From assembly GCA_949358305.1 (NCBI GenBank), contig OX442320.1:808501-872500 (forward strand): a stretch of DNA of 64,000 nt. Reading direction: 5' to 3'. The position numbers and the translations under genes were made by a program. Source of the stretch: Strigamia acuminata. Its lineage: Eukaryota; Arthropoda; Chilopoda; Geophilomorpha; Linotaeniidae. Below, in pieces: positions 41,166 through 51,983 of this stretch. The notes below the pieces were generated by a model. The model was not told the origin of the DNA and ran no database searches. It saw nothing but the letters and a program-made list of their open reading frames with translations. How positions within the stretch are numbered: position 1 is the stretch's first letter; every line of letters begins with the position of its first letter.

Positions 41166-42744
41166 TGTAGCAAACAACCTTGGATCTCACAGGGGAGGAC
41201 TGGCGAATTGGTCACCAAACTCTGGAAACCGCCCGAGACTGTATAGTGGTTGATGAAACAAGCTGAAATCCTCTCTCTGAGCCCAAGCCTAACTTGAAGA
41301 AGGATTAGGCCTGACTGCATGAAACTAGGCCTGACTGCATTTAGATAAAGTGATTGGCAAAACCTCTTTAGCTGCTGGGTAGAAATTCCGGGCTCCCAGG
41401 GAGGAGGAGAGCAGGCAAAGCTCTCTACTCACAAGTCATCATGTTTATTGAAGTAAAAGAAACCCAGGAATAAATTATCCAAAGAAGGAGGAAAAATATC
41501 AACTGGATTTAATACTTAACAACTGATAACAACTGAGTTGCTTCTTTAGCAACCTACTCTTAACAACTGGTCACCTGATTACAATAAATGTCAGTGACCA
41601 AACAATACAGATTTGAATAATAACAATAGTGCCAACAAGGTTTCCGTATATAGACAACAGATGTCAAACTTAACATAAATAAAGGCAAAACTTAACCTAA
41701 CACCTTGAAAACAGTATGACCTGTGCAAACAGCACTTCACTCAAACTTAACAGATAATTCAAAGGCTAAAACTAACATTAACTGCACTCAAAACACAATG
41801 CTGAGCCCAAACCCCAATTGCCACCAAAAGAGGGCGCAAAGTGTCACAAACCTTAACCCGTAACAACCATACAATAACAAAGGTAAAAGCTTAGATTAAC
41901 AACCCTTAATATTGGTAATTTATACAAACAATAACTAGTAAATATTCCCTATGTCCAGGTCTCCTCAAAACCCCAAAAGAAATAATAACAGGGCAACAGT
42001 GCAGCACCAAATCCAAGATGGCGACCATGCAACTGCTAAAATGACGTGAATGGAGCCAAACAAGGTCGCGAGCGACTCACAGGCCTTCTCAACGATGGAT
42101 CTGCGTCTTAGAACGGTCAGTACAGCTTTCCCAGTGCTTGGGCATTGAAACCCGACCAATTCAACTCATTTGCAGGACCCACACGACCACGAGAGGCGTC
42201 GCAAGGCGTACGCTCACGCCCGACGCTCGCAAACGCTCACAAACGATGTCCAACGCCCATCCAGCGACCCAAGACACCTGTGGACTACCTTAAACACCAA
42301 TACAAGTTAGTATAAATTAAATCACAAGCAAAATAAGCACCAAAAACTACAATTGTGCTTATTTCAGGTTCTTCCCATCTCCCAGTTCACTTGCGCTATG
42401 GCGGCCATCTTGCCGATGCACGCCTATCTCCTTCGCAAGTGAACTGGAAACAGGAGAGAACTTACAAATACTAGAAATAACTCAGAAACGTGAAAAAGAC
42501 ACATAAATTAATTACAAAAGACTAAAAACACAACTTTCAAACATTCCAGGTGTGGCAGGCGAAGTGACAACCCTCTTGAACTACCAGGATCGTGACAACA
42601 AAGCGGCAAACCAACTGGGCATGTCAGATATGTGTTAAAAATCTATCTAAACTTGACAACAAAATTAAAAAGCCTTTTCTTTCTTTCAGAAGATGAACAA
42701 CGTGAAATCTCCAGATCCTTTTTGTTGCGTTCTTGCTCGCAACA
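41166..42744 (-). repeat. E5 3' LTR (sense of the element)
   Basis: 1579 bp, indistinguishable by eye from the other copy. A 64-codon frame at 41965-42159 recurs in both LTRs and is not considered coding. Confidence 0.93.
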
Positions 42745-44863
42745 TCGCTGCCGGCCAAAAAAGAAGAGAGCAGCCGCCCTGAAGGAACCGCATTCATGGA
42801 GAAAAGACCGAGCATACTGACTTTCACCATGCCTATATCCCTTGGCAAGAATCCACAACGAATCATAGAACCCCTTTTCCCAAATCGAAAATATATTGAC
42901 TCTTCTGTTAACAATACATTAACATGAACAGGAGCGGGTCCCCTGAAACGAGAAGATCCTAGACATACTGCAAAATAACCGGACTCTAACCTGCAACTCG
43001 TAATACAAAGAAACGACTAACAATCACAAAAAAAAGAGCTTGTCTCTCCCATAGAGATTGACCTGCAGTCAACTTTGGGAAACTGAGACCCCCAACCAAT
43101 GGGGTCAGTCAACGACAAGACACCACTAAACCACAAATAACCTTAAAGCTAAACTAACGAACCGACTTCTCATACACTTCCTTTAAGAGGTAGTTTGAAT
43201 CCTCAGACAAAATTCGCCCCTAAAGACACCGACTTACGCAAGCACCTGAGCTCAGCCATTGATCCATTCAGGAAGCCTGCCAAAGTTGACATCAAACTGA
43301 AACGAAAATGCCGCAGAAAGCTAAAGCAGATTCCTATCTAACTAAGCAAAAAACAACCAATTCATCGTTGGGACGCCAAGCGACCAACCTAAACAGGCGA
43401 TCAACTCACGACTTGATGATAAACAACCAGCCAAGCCAGCGACCGTCCACTCAGGCGGCAACTCACTGCAAAGATAAACTCGTGCCCAATTTCCTTTAAA
43501 CTAAATATCTTCCACTAGAAAGAACTAAACTAAACTGTGTAATGAACCAAAATAACAATTGGAACCAATAATACGCAATGTCAAAGAACACACCCCCAGT
43601 CTAACTACACCTGAAAAATCAAGAAAACTGTGCTCACTTTTTAAAAAACAGTTACCTGTTGACATTGCAGAAAACGAAACCCCTCCCTTAGTGAAATCTT
43701 CATTCAAACCTCTCTAGAACTCTCACAACGAGAAGCGGCCACTCAAATTTAAGACAAGTAACTTCAATCGTGCCCCACCCGACTAGTAGTACAAAATCTT
43801 TTCTCAATTTTTTTCCACTACAAGCAGGGCTCTGCTAAACTAACACAAGACAAGCCAAAAATTTGAATCTAAGAGCGCACAACACATAATTCCTTTTTTT
43901 AACGAAAAACTAGGGGTATCCCCTGACACCGCGAATTATCCTCAATGCTTTCTCCTCATTCGACCTTCTCTCTGGCTAACATCTCAGCTAAACCTTCCTT
44001 CCTATCATAACCCATTTTCCTCCCGACAGAAGAAGAATGCTGCCACGGCGTTTAAACCACTAATGCCGGAGCCAGAAAAGGTCGAAAAAAAACAACATCT
44101 GTGAATTTCTTTGTGAGAGAAACCCACCTTTTAAAGGTATAAACTATGAATTAACTAACCTTTGACTAACTAGGCTTTTATCTCAGAAGACTTCCGCGAG
44201 TATCTGATACGCCACTAACCTCAACCCCATGGTCGTGTGACCGTCAGACTCGTCGCAAAAAGCTCCGAAATCAAACACTAACAAAAAAGGCTAATTACTA
44301 ATTTCTACTATATCGTCGCCTCTACGTTCTCCTATTGGAAGCTAGCCCAAGGGGACTCGAAATCACGACTTACTCTTCATTTCTAACCTCTGCCCTTTTC
44401 TCTCATGAACCCCAAAAAAACTTGTGCACCTGTGTTCAGCCAAAAACACTTGTGCTTCTCTGCTCAAAACTTTGGGTAGGAGGGGGCGTGAAAACAAGTT
44501 GCGATCCACTCAACTTTGATCGCACATCTCCCAATGCTTGACGCATCTGACGAATTAACTGACTCAATCTCATGCATAGGCAAAAAGAAACCCGGATCCA
44601 AAGGAGGAGAAGACTTCCTTGCACAATCTAAGTACCAAGGCAAAGTTTACTGCCCATCTCGGACGAGCAATGGACAAGACCGAAAGTTGAACAGTGCTCA
44701 GAAGCTCAGGAGAACGTGAGCAACAGGAATTAAAGTATGGTGATGAAGTTCACCCTCTAAAACCGATTAGCTCCTCGTGTATTGGGTCCAATAACACGAG
44801 TGTCCACCAGAGAACCGACACGCCCAAAAAACAGTTCCGTTCCATCTCCCGCGAGACCGAAAC
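42745..44863 (-). other. E5 internal non-coding region, distal part
   Basis: 2.1 kb without a credible ORF on either strand. The first 30 bases next to the LTR (minus: CTCTTC, T-run, GGCCGGCAGCGA) are the conserved pre-3'-LTR motif shared with E2 and E1. It ends with GAAAC (44859-44863), the target of E6. Confidence 0.65.
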
Positions 44864-45436
44864 TGTAGCAGAGGTGGAAACACGGCACGAAATGGTCGTG
44901 CAAAATAAAGGAAACGACGAGAAAATAGCGGCAATGGCGGCGACCGACCCGGGCGCACTTTGCCACTATACGAGGCGACGTCTGCACGACGTGCGCGGAA
45001 ATGGCGATAGGAATCGCCGTGAAAGTGGTTTGCACTTATAATAGACGTGCAAAGGAAGCAAAAACGCTTATAAAACAATAAAATTTAATGGATAAACAAT
45101 AAACTTACAACATAATCCAGATTTGGATGAGAAAAACGAAATGCGACTATCGGTCGCCATCTTGGAAAAGTGAATCAACATAAACGCCATCTGGCGTTAA
45201 TAATTAACATCAAACTATAATCGAATTGCTAGGCATAGCAATGTGCCGTGTACATAACGACAAATAATGAGACGCATTGTGCCAATGCATACAAATACAA
45301 TCGGAAATAAGAATTACGGTACGAAATATAAATAATACATCGAGATATAATAATTAATGGATAAAATATCGAATAACATAATTAAAACATAAAGTTAGAA
45401 CTCATATTGAAGTAGACGGCGCAGAACACGCCAACA
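44864..45436 (-). repeat. E6 3' LTR (sense of the element)
   Basis: 573 bp copy downstream of gag-pol, identical by eye to the 5' copy. The internal polypurine tract abuts it at 45437. Confidence 0.95.
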
Positions 45437-45445
45437 AACCCCTCC

Positions 45446-45682
45446 ATACTTCAAAATGAGTTGAAGTAGAATTAAGAACTTAAATAGAACACGGGATCTT
45501 TCGGTGTCAAATCAGAAAAAGAAAACAATAAAATTTCGGAATTATCGTGTCGGGTACTATCGTTAACATCACTTACTAAGCTCGGAATTCCCAATCTAAC
45601 TACACGATAAAACCTCAAATCCGGGAAAGATAACTCAGGATTGTCCGAAAAACGATGGGAAAAATAAAGATGTCTTCATCGG
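45446..45682 (-). other. E6 3' untranslated region
   Basis: About 240 bp between the gag-pol stop and the polypurine tract. No ORF or further signal is seen. Confidence 0.6.
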
Positions 45683-48600
45683 TTACTGGCAGAAGATTCC
45701 CGCGGTGAGTGTTCGGAGTCGCTCCGACCCGAGCCATTTGGTGAAAATATCCGCTACGTTCGTTTCACCGGGGACCTTCCGTAAATCGAAGCACTTTGCC
45801 AGATACCACTCCCGCAACCAGTGATACTTAACGCGAATGTGTTTGGTTTTCGCGTTCTCTACGTCATTCGACGTAAACTGGATGGATGCTAAAGCATCCG
45901 AATAGACGAGAGGTCGAGACATGCGGTTTAGAAACGGGAGTTGAGAAAAGACGTGATCAAGCCAGTAGAGTTCCTTCACGCACTCGACGAGGGCGATGAA
46001 CTCTGCTTCCATCGTCGAGCACGCGACGGAAGACTGCTTCTTGGCCGCCCACCCGATGGGGACGTTGCCGATGTAAGTTATGAATCCCCCGAAGCTAAGA
46101 GATGTTTCGACTTCGGAGGCCCAAGAAGCGTCGGTGTATGCCCACAACTGGCTAGTCGTACATCCGGATAATTCGATCGCGTAATCGGCCGTATTCGCGA
46201 CATAACGGAGAACCTGGAGAAGGGCGCGAATATGGGTTTTGTCGTAGCAATTGTTATATTGCGATAACGCGATGACGGAGTACTGGATGTCGGGTCGAGT
46301 TCGAGAAGCCAGGAATAGCAGAGAACCGATTAACGATCGATATGGAAAATCGGATAAGTTCTCGGTGGAGCCCTTCTTCAGGGTCGTTCCTGGTGTGACG
46401 GGGACTTTAATCATCTTATCCGCTGTAATCTCGAATTTCTTCAACAACTTTTCGATGTAAGAACGTTGGATGATAAACACCCTCCCCGCGGATCTGATGA
46501 AGTCGACGCCTAGTAATCTCGAAATTGGCCCGAGGTTAACGATCTCGAATTTCGATGAAATCAGTCGGATGATGCGATCAAGGATGTTGTCAGTCGAGTA
46601 GAACAAAACGATGTCGTCCACGTAGACAAGCATCACTGCCGACGTTCCAAAAACATACACGCAATTGCACGCGGGAAGTTTACGAAATCCGAGTCCTCGT
46701 AGCGTTTCGTCTAACTTTTCGTACCACTGACGGCCAGATTGGTGGAGACCGTACAGTGATTTAACGAGAAGCCAGACGTTATCCGGGTTCGAACAATAGG
46801 CACCGGCGGGAATTCGCATATATACTCGGTGTTCGAGCTCCCCGTAAAGGTAAGCACACTTCACATCAAGGTGTGCGTCTTTCCAACCTTGGAGAATCAC
46901 GAGGAGACAGAAGAAAAATCGGATTAATACGAAGTTCACCACCGGGCTGAAGACCTCGTCGTAGTCGACGCCGAGAGTCTGTCTGAAACCTTGCGCGACT
47001 AATCTAGCGCGGTATCTCATAATCTGTCCCGATGCGTCCGATTTTAATTTGAAAATCCACTTGCAGCCGAGTATGGTCGTATTTGCGGGTTTCGGGACTT
47101 CCTCGTAGACTCCTCTCTTCTCGAATGTCCCCAGTTCTTCACTTATGGCATCCTGCCATTGGGGGGCATCCGGGAATTTAACAGCCTCTGCATAGGAACC
47201 CGGTTCTCGGCGGCAAAAGTGCGCAACATGTCGTTGCGGTGGTGGAAGATTCGGCATCGGTGGGAGTTGATGCTCCATATTTCCAAAGAAGAAAAGATCT
47301 TCATCGTATAGAATCCCTTCAGCGTCGCAATATTTCTGAATATCGGGTTTCGAACGCAAGCGGACTCCGGGTTTCGGGAAGTAGTAAACATCGATCTTGA
47401 TCTGTCCCGGAACCTGGTCTTTGCGGAGATGCTCCTCTCTAACCCAATTGCTGAAGGGGTTATTTCCACCCACCACACGTGACTTGTACGTGGTATGAGC
47501 CGTAGGGACGATTATCGGAGCAGCAGCTATTGGATGTGTTGCCCCAGAGCCTCTTCTAACGGCTACAAATCTTGTTGGGGATCCCGGAGGTGAAGCAGTA
47601 GGAGTAGCAGTCGGTGTCGTACCCGTAGACGGTGCTGGCGTAGTAGTTGGAGTAGCTGACGGTGTCGCACCCGTCGAAGGAGGTGGCAGAGCAGCAAAGC
47701 CAGGCGGCGGGGACACTTGACGTGGTGCAGCAGCACCCTTTTGGCTGTCTGCGTCGCTATCATCCGAATCATATTCCGTTGAAGATCCCTCATCCTCGGA
47801 ATCAGAAAGAGGCGTCCATTTCGCGTATTGTACTTTGTCGTCAAACTTGACATGTGACGACGGCGTAATTGGCGTTTCGGGTTCGAGTTCAACAGTAGAT
47901 TCACGATTCGGATTAGGGGCACGTTGCGTGCGTCGGAAAGATTGTCGTTCGTCGATTTGCACATGTATCGACTCAATCACTTTGTTATCAACCGGGTTCC
48001 ACACCCGATAGCCGCGTGTTGATGTCGCATAACCGACGAGATAACCCTCCCAGGCGCGGGGTGCCAACTTGTTACGTCCAGGCGCTGTAAAGTGGACCCA
48101 GCATTTCGATCCGAGTTTACGTAGATGCCGAACCGATAATGCACGTTGTCTCCACAGAACATACGGGACTTCGTTCTTCAAACGTGAATGGGGGCAACGA
48201 TTTTTGATGTACGCAAACGAAACCGACATTTCTGCCCAAAGTTCCTCGGGTAAACGAGTTTCGTCCAGAGTTGCTCTCATGAAGTCGGCCATTGTTCGGT
48301 TTATTCTTTCGGCCGTGCCGTTCATCTGGGGGCTCGATGGGTTCGTACGTTGACCCTGAATGCCACTTTTACGTAGATAATCGACGAATTCGTTTGATAG
48401 GAATTCGCCGCCCCGGTCCGTTCGAATTGCCTTAACTCGAGTGTCTGCCACTCGCTCGATACGGGAAACAAAATCCTTGAAGCATTCGAAAGTCTGGGAT
48501 TTTTGAGCCAGGGGAAACATCCACGTATATCGGGTTGCGTCGTCAATAATGGTGAAAATGTATCGAGCGCCGCCGAACGAAGTGGTTTGATGTGGGCCCC

Positions 48601-50497
48601 ACAGATCCATGTGGAGGAGATCTAACGCTTTTGTCATTATAGGACGATCATCGGGCTTGTGAGATGCCTTAGTTGACTTGGCTACCCTGCAATGGTTGCA
48701 GGTCAATTCCTTCGCAACCTCGCTTGGTTCGATACCGTAGACTTGGTCATTGGCCGCGAGTAATTTCATCGCATTCGTGTGGAGATGGCCAAGTCGACTG
48801 TGCCAAATACCCGTTGCGTCCTTCTTTGCAGTTGGTGCAGCCACCTTCTTCTGTTTGAGTTCAGGAGGAGGAGGAGGAGGAACATGTGCAAAAGGGATTG
48901 ACTTTAATATGTCAGTATAGGATTGGAGTGAGGGAGGCTCTGGATTGGCTTGGTGCGATGTCGGGACAGGTGCGGGAATGGGAGGAGATTTTGGAACAGG
49001 AAGTGTTTGGGCTTTCTGTGATAATGGAGGAAACTCAAATCCAAAATCTGTCAACTCGCGTTCCTTCGGTTTCTTTCTGGATTTCGGGACTTTGATGAAG
49101 TCTTCCTCAACCGTGACTAAAGTCTTTATCGGAGGCAGAGGATTCGAAACGGAAATCGCACTTGTCGTCGCATTTGCTGTCGAAGACACCGGTGGGCACA
49201 AGCCATCCACGTAGTATAGACCGCCCTTTTCTTTGGCTCGGAGAACAGGATAACGAAAATCTGCCTTGTAGATGTCCACTCGTCCTTTGTAAATATGGAT
49301 GTGATGCTCGTGTTTATCGATTTTCGACACCGAGATTAAATTTGCTTCAAAGTTCGGTGCATATAACACGTCGTGCAAATTGACTGCACACTCGCATCCA
49401 TCGATTAAAGTTTCAATTCGCACCGTTCCTTTACCAGTCACCTGAGAAGTGCCTTGGCCCAATTCGATGTCAAAGGGCACGACTTTGACAAAACTGGTAA
49501 ACCACGATGCGACGTGGGACACATGATCTGTTGCCCCGCAGTCCACGATCCATTCGTGCGACTGCATGAAGTGGGCTGCGGGCATTTCGATGATCTGTGG
49601 TGGCGCATGCACGAAAAAGTTCGATTCTCTCTTTGCTTGTGAACTTCCTCTTGGGCGCCCGTCATTCGATTTGTTGGGATTATTCTTGCCTCGATTTCGG
49701 CTTTTACTCCTGGACGGACGTTGGAAAGCCGCGGATGGGGCCGGTGACTGGCCTTTTCGAGGCTGGGGACACTTGTTCGCGTAGTGCCCCATTTCTCCGC
49801 AGTTGAAACATCTGATGGACGACAATGGACGTTGACCCCGAGAACGGGAACGCTGGTCCGTCGAGTACGCGTGAGAAGATGATGCGGATGTCGAATCCCG
49901 GGACGAATAAGATTTTTGACGCATATACTCCGAAAGGAGTTGTTCGGACACTTTTTGGGGTGTGAATATTGGATCTTCCCAATGGTAAATGGCGAATGAC
50001 ACCTGGGAATATTCAGCTGGCAGCATGTCTAGGTACTGGTACGCCAGGTGATCAGGTGAAACTTTCTCCCCAATATCTTCTAGCTTCCTGGCGTGGTAGT
50101 CGACCCTTCCCAGAAAATCCGCCATTTCCTCGTTCCGTTCCAATTTCATGTGAAGGAATTCTCGCCGTAAGGCCGCCTTTCGAGCGCGAGAGCTTGGGGC
50201 ATATATTTTGGATAAAGTGTCCCATGCCTCTTTGGGCGTATTGGCGGAGTCCAACGCTGACTTTTTGGGCTCAGACACGAAACCATAGATGAGGCCCAAC
50301 GCCTTGTCCTTACGGCGCTTATACTTTTTAAGTTCTTTGTCATTTGCCGTTTTCTTGAAATCCTCCTCGTCCTCTTCGGTAACGTGGGTCCACAGCCCTT
50401 CTGACTTCAGTAGCATTTTCATACTACGGGCCCACATTTCATAGTTGCCAACTGCGAGGATTGGCACTCGAGACACGGTGTTTTCGGACTTCTGCAT
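45683..50497 (-). CDS. gag-pol: Copia Gag-Pol polyprotein of E6
   Basis: A single ORF of 1604 aa from the first real ATG at 50497; the frame opens 20 codons earlier at a TTG. Copia order is clear. Gag has LAVGNYEMWARSMKMLLKS. A CCHC knuckle reads CFNCGEMGHYANKC. The aspartic protease has active site VDCGATDH (Asp codon 49544-49542), with Cys where Ser is usual. The pre-integrase motif is WHSRLGHL...CNHC. The integrase has MDLWGP, RTDRGGEF and NGTAERINRT (D-D-E). A Pro/Thr/Ser-rich linker follows. RT has GCKWIFKLK, LDVKCAYLYG and YVDD (about 46612-46625). RNase H has YTDASWAS and STMEAEF, then KHIRVKYHWLRE. No break is visible, so the protein looks functional. Confidence 0.95.
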   Translation of the reverse strand: MQKSENTVSRVPILAVGNYEMWARSMKMLLKSEGLWTHVTEEDEEDFKKTANDKELKKYKRRKDKALGLIYGFVSEPKKSALDSANTPKEAWDTLSKIYAPSSRARKAALRREFLHMKLERNEEMADFLGRVDYHARKLEDIGEKVSPDHLAYQYLDMLPAEYSQVSFAIYHWEDPIFTPQKVSEQLLSEYMRQKSYSSRDSTSASSSHAYSTDQRSRSRGQRPLSSIRCFNCGEMGHYANKCPQPRKGQSPAPSAAFQRPSRSKSRNRGKNNPNKSNDGRPRGSSQAKRESNFFVHAPPQIIEMPAAHFMQSHEWIVDCGATDHVSHVASWFTSFVKVVPFDIELGQGTSQVTGKGTVRIETLIDGCECAVNLHDVLYAPNFEANLISVSKIDKHEHHIHIYKGRVDIYKADFRYPVLRAKEKGGLYYVDGLCPPVSSTANATTSAISVSNPLPPIKTLVTVEEDFIKVPKSRKKPKERELTDFGFEFPPLSQKAQTLPVPKSPPIPAPVPTSHQANPEPPSLQSYTDILKSIPFAHVPPPPPPELKQKKVAAPTAKKDATGIWHSRLGHLHTNAMKLLAANDQVYGIEPSEVAKELTCNHCRVAKSTKASHKPDDRPIMTKALDLLHMDLWGPHQTTSFGGARYIFTIIDDATRYTWMFPLAQKSQTFECFKDFVSRIERVADTRVKAIRTDRGGEFLSNEFVDYLRKSGIQGQRTNPSSPQMNGTAERINRTMADFMRATLDETRLPEELWAEMSVSFAYIKNRCPHSRLKNEVPYVLWRQRALSVRHLRKLGSKCWVHFTAPGRNKLAPRAWEGYLVGYATSTRGYRVWNPVDNKVIESIHVQIDERQSFRRTQRAPNPNRESTVELEPETPITPSSHVKFDDKVQYAKWTPLSDSEDEGSSTEYDSDDSDADSQKGAAAPRQVSPPPGFAALPPPSTGATPSATPTTTPAPSTGTTPTATPTASPPGSPTRFVAVRRGSGATHPIAAAPIIVPTAHTTYKSRVVGGNNPFSNWVREEHLRKDQVPGQIKIDVYYFPKPGVRLRSKPDIQKYCDAEGILYDEDLFFFGNMEHQLPPMPNLPPPQRHVAHFCRREPGSYAEAVKFPDAPQWQDAISEELGTFEKRGVYEEVPKPANTTILGCKWIFKLKSDASGQIMRYRARLVAQGFRQTLGVDYDEVFSPVVNFVLIRFFFCLLVILQGWKDAHLDVKCAYLYGELEHRVYMRIPAGAYCSNPDNVWLLVKSLYGLHQSGRQWYEKLDETLRGLGFRKLPACNCVYVFGTSAVMLVYVDDIVLFYSTDNILDRIIRLISSKFEIVNLGPISRLLGVDFIRSAGRVFIIQRSYIEKLLKKFEITADKMIKVPVTPGTTLKKGSTENLSDFPYRSLIGSLLFLASRTRPDIQYSVIALSQYNNCYDKTHIRALLQVLRYVANTADYAIELSGCTTSQLWAYTDASWASEVETSLSFGGFITYIGNVPIGWAAKKQSSVACSTMEAEFIALVECVKELYWLDHVFSQLPFLNRMSRPLVYSDALASIQFTSNDVENAKTKHIRVKYHWLREWYLAKCFDLRKVPGETNVADIFTKWLGSERLRTLTAGIFCQ

Positions 50498-51390
50498 TTT
50501 GGTGGTCGTCGAAACACAAACGCAAAAATATCGTGGAATTGAGAATGGCACTGGCAAAATGGTGTTGTGAAACGAAGCACAAACGTAAGTGCACGAGAGT
50601 TTGATGCACTTTTATCACGGAGCACTTATCGTCGCACTTAAACCGAAGCACTGTCAATGCGGAAACCAAGACGGGGATGCCAATGCTACAATTGGCACAA
50701 ATAACCCCAGTTAAGTATCTCCCTAACGCCCTTTGCAAACCACCTGGGGTCACGGAAACGTTAGGTGGCCCTGAGAAAGCCTTAACTGGGAATACACACT
50801 TTGCTTGCCTGACTAGACAAAAGGGCAAAGTGGATTCTAAAGGACCCAACCAAAATGCTAAATCTATCTTAGTTACTAACAATATAATTTCGAAATTAGG
50901 AGAAATAGGTGAATCTGTTGTGTGTTTGCACACACAACCTCGTGCAATCAGATAACACGGGCGTGGTTTTATAGAAAAACCACCGAAAAGCGCTATTTCG
51001 GATTTAAATCCGAAATCTTCTCGAATTAACGAGGAGAATCGTCGCAAAATCAAAATCGGCGATACTGCTAACACACCGGGGTGAAAGCAGCGGATTCGAT
51101 CCGTTTCTCGGTGATTACGCCACGTAAGCGTGACGAAAATCGAAAAATCTGAAAAAATACGAAAGAATTTCGGAAAAACCGCGAAACCCGCGAGAATTTC
51201 CGGATTATCGGCGAAAACGTTGATGTTGCGTGTATCCAAACGTTGGTCCACGTCTGGAAACGTCGTGTGAACGTCCAAAATCGTCGTGAAAATTCGTCGA
51301 GACCTGAAAAGACAAAAATTCGCCGCAAATCGCGAAAATTCGCGAAATGTTGCGATATTAGCGCAGCGGAGAGTGCTTTTTGAGGAAAGC
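50498..51390 (-). other. E6 untranslated leader
   Basis: 0.9 kb between primer site and gag-pol. A 317-codon frame (51392-50439) runs through it but starts next to the primer site, overlaps the gag start in another frame and shows no domain. I regard it as chance openness. Confidence 0.55.
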
Positions 51391-51408
51391 AACCATCCTC
51401 TGCTACCA
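51391..51408 (-). promoter_or_regulatory. E6 primer-binding site (initiator tRNA-Met)
   Basis: The minus strand reads TGGTAGCAGAGGATGGTT, two bases after the LTR. It is complementary over 18 bases to the 3' end of animal initiator tRNA-Met (AACCATCCTCTGCTACCA). Confidence 0.85.
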
Positions 51409-51410
51409 AC

Positions 51411-51983
51411 TGTAGCAGAGGTGGAAACACGGCACGAAATGGTCGTGCAAAATAAAGGAAACGACGAGAAAATAGCGGCAATGGCGGCGACCGACCCGGG
51501 CGCACTTTGCCACTATACGAGGCGACGTCTGCACGACGTGCGCGGAAATGGCGATAGGAATCGCCGTGAAAGTGGTTTGCACTTATAATAGACGTGCAAA
51601 GGAAGCAAAAACGCTTATAAAACAATAAAATTTAATGGATAAACAATAAACTTACAACATAATCCAGATTTGGATGAGAAAAACGAAATGCGACTATCGG
51701 TCGCCATCTTGGAAAAGTGAATCAACATAAACGCCATCTGGCGTTAATAATTAACATCAAACTATAATCGAATTGCTAGGCATAGCAATGTGCCGTGTAC
51801 ATAACGACAAATAATGAGACGCATTGTGCCAATGCATACAAATACAATCGGAAATAAGAATTACGGTACGAAATATAAATAATACATCGAGATATAATAA
51901 TTAATGGATAAAATATCGAATAACATAATTAAAACATAAAGTTAGAACTCATATTGAAGTAGACGGCGCAGAACACGCCAACA
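51411..51983 (-). repeat. E6 5' LTR (sense of the element)
   Basis: 573 bp. It contains GTCGCCATCTTG (51700-51711), a YY1/Pho-like motif, and on the minus strand a TATTATAAG box near 51582-51590. Confidence 0.95.

Larger units (their letters stand above)
44864..51983 (-). mobile_element. E6: complete Ty1/Copia LTR retrotransposon on the minus strand
   Basis: LTRs at 44864-45436 and 51411-51983 are 573 bp each and identical by eye (minus strand TGTTGGCG...CTGCTACA). GAAAC is duplicated (44859-44863, 51984-51988). The 7120 bp element has an initiator-tRNA-Met primer site, a 0.9 kb leader, one uninterrupted gag-pol ORF and a polypurine tract (GGAGGGGTT on the minus strand at 45437-45445). It appears structurally intact and recent. 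Confidence 0.96.

Noticed and set aside
41965-42159. 64-codon frame repeated at 56142-56336
   Set aside because: Both lie in the E5 LTRs; the repetition comes from LTR identity, not from a gene family.
44694-45041. Plus-strand frame across the left E6 LTR edge
   Set aside because: It spans E5 body and E6 LTR, so it is a junction artefact.
50439-51392. 317-codon minus-strand frame in the E6 leader
   Set aside because: It begins at the primer site, overlaps gag in another frame and has no domain; chance openness in low-stop sequence is likelier.
51391-51408. Initiator tRNA-Met 3' end as a tRNA gene
   Set aside because: Only 18 bases are present, directly beside an LTR; it is a primer-binding site.
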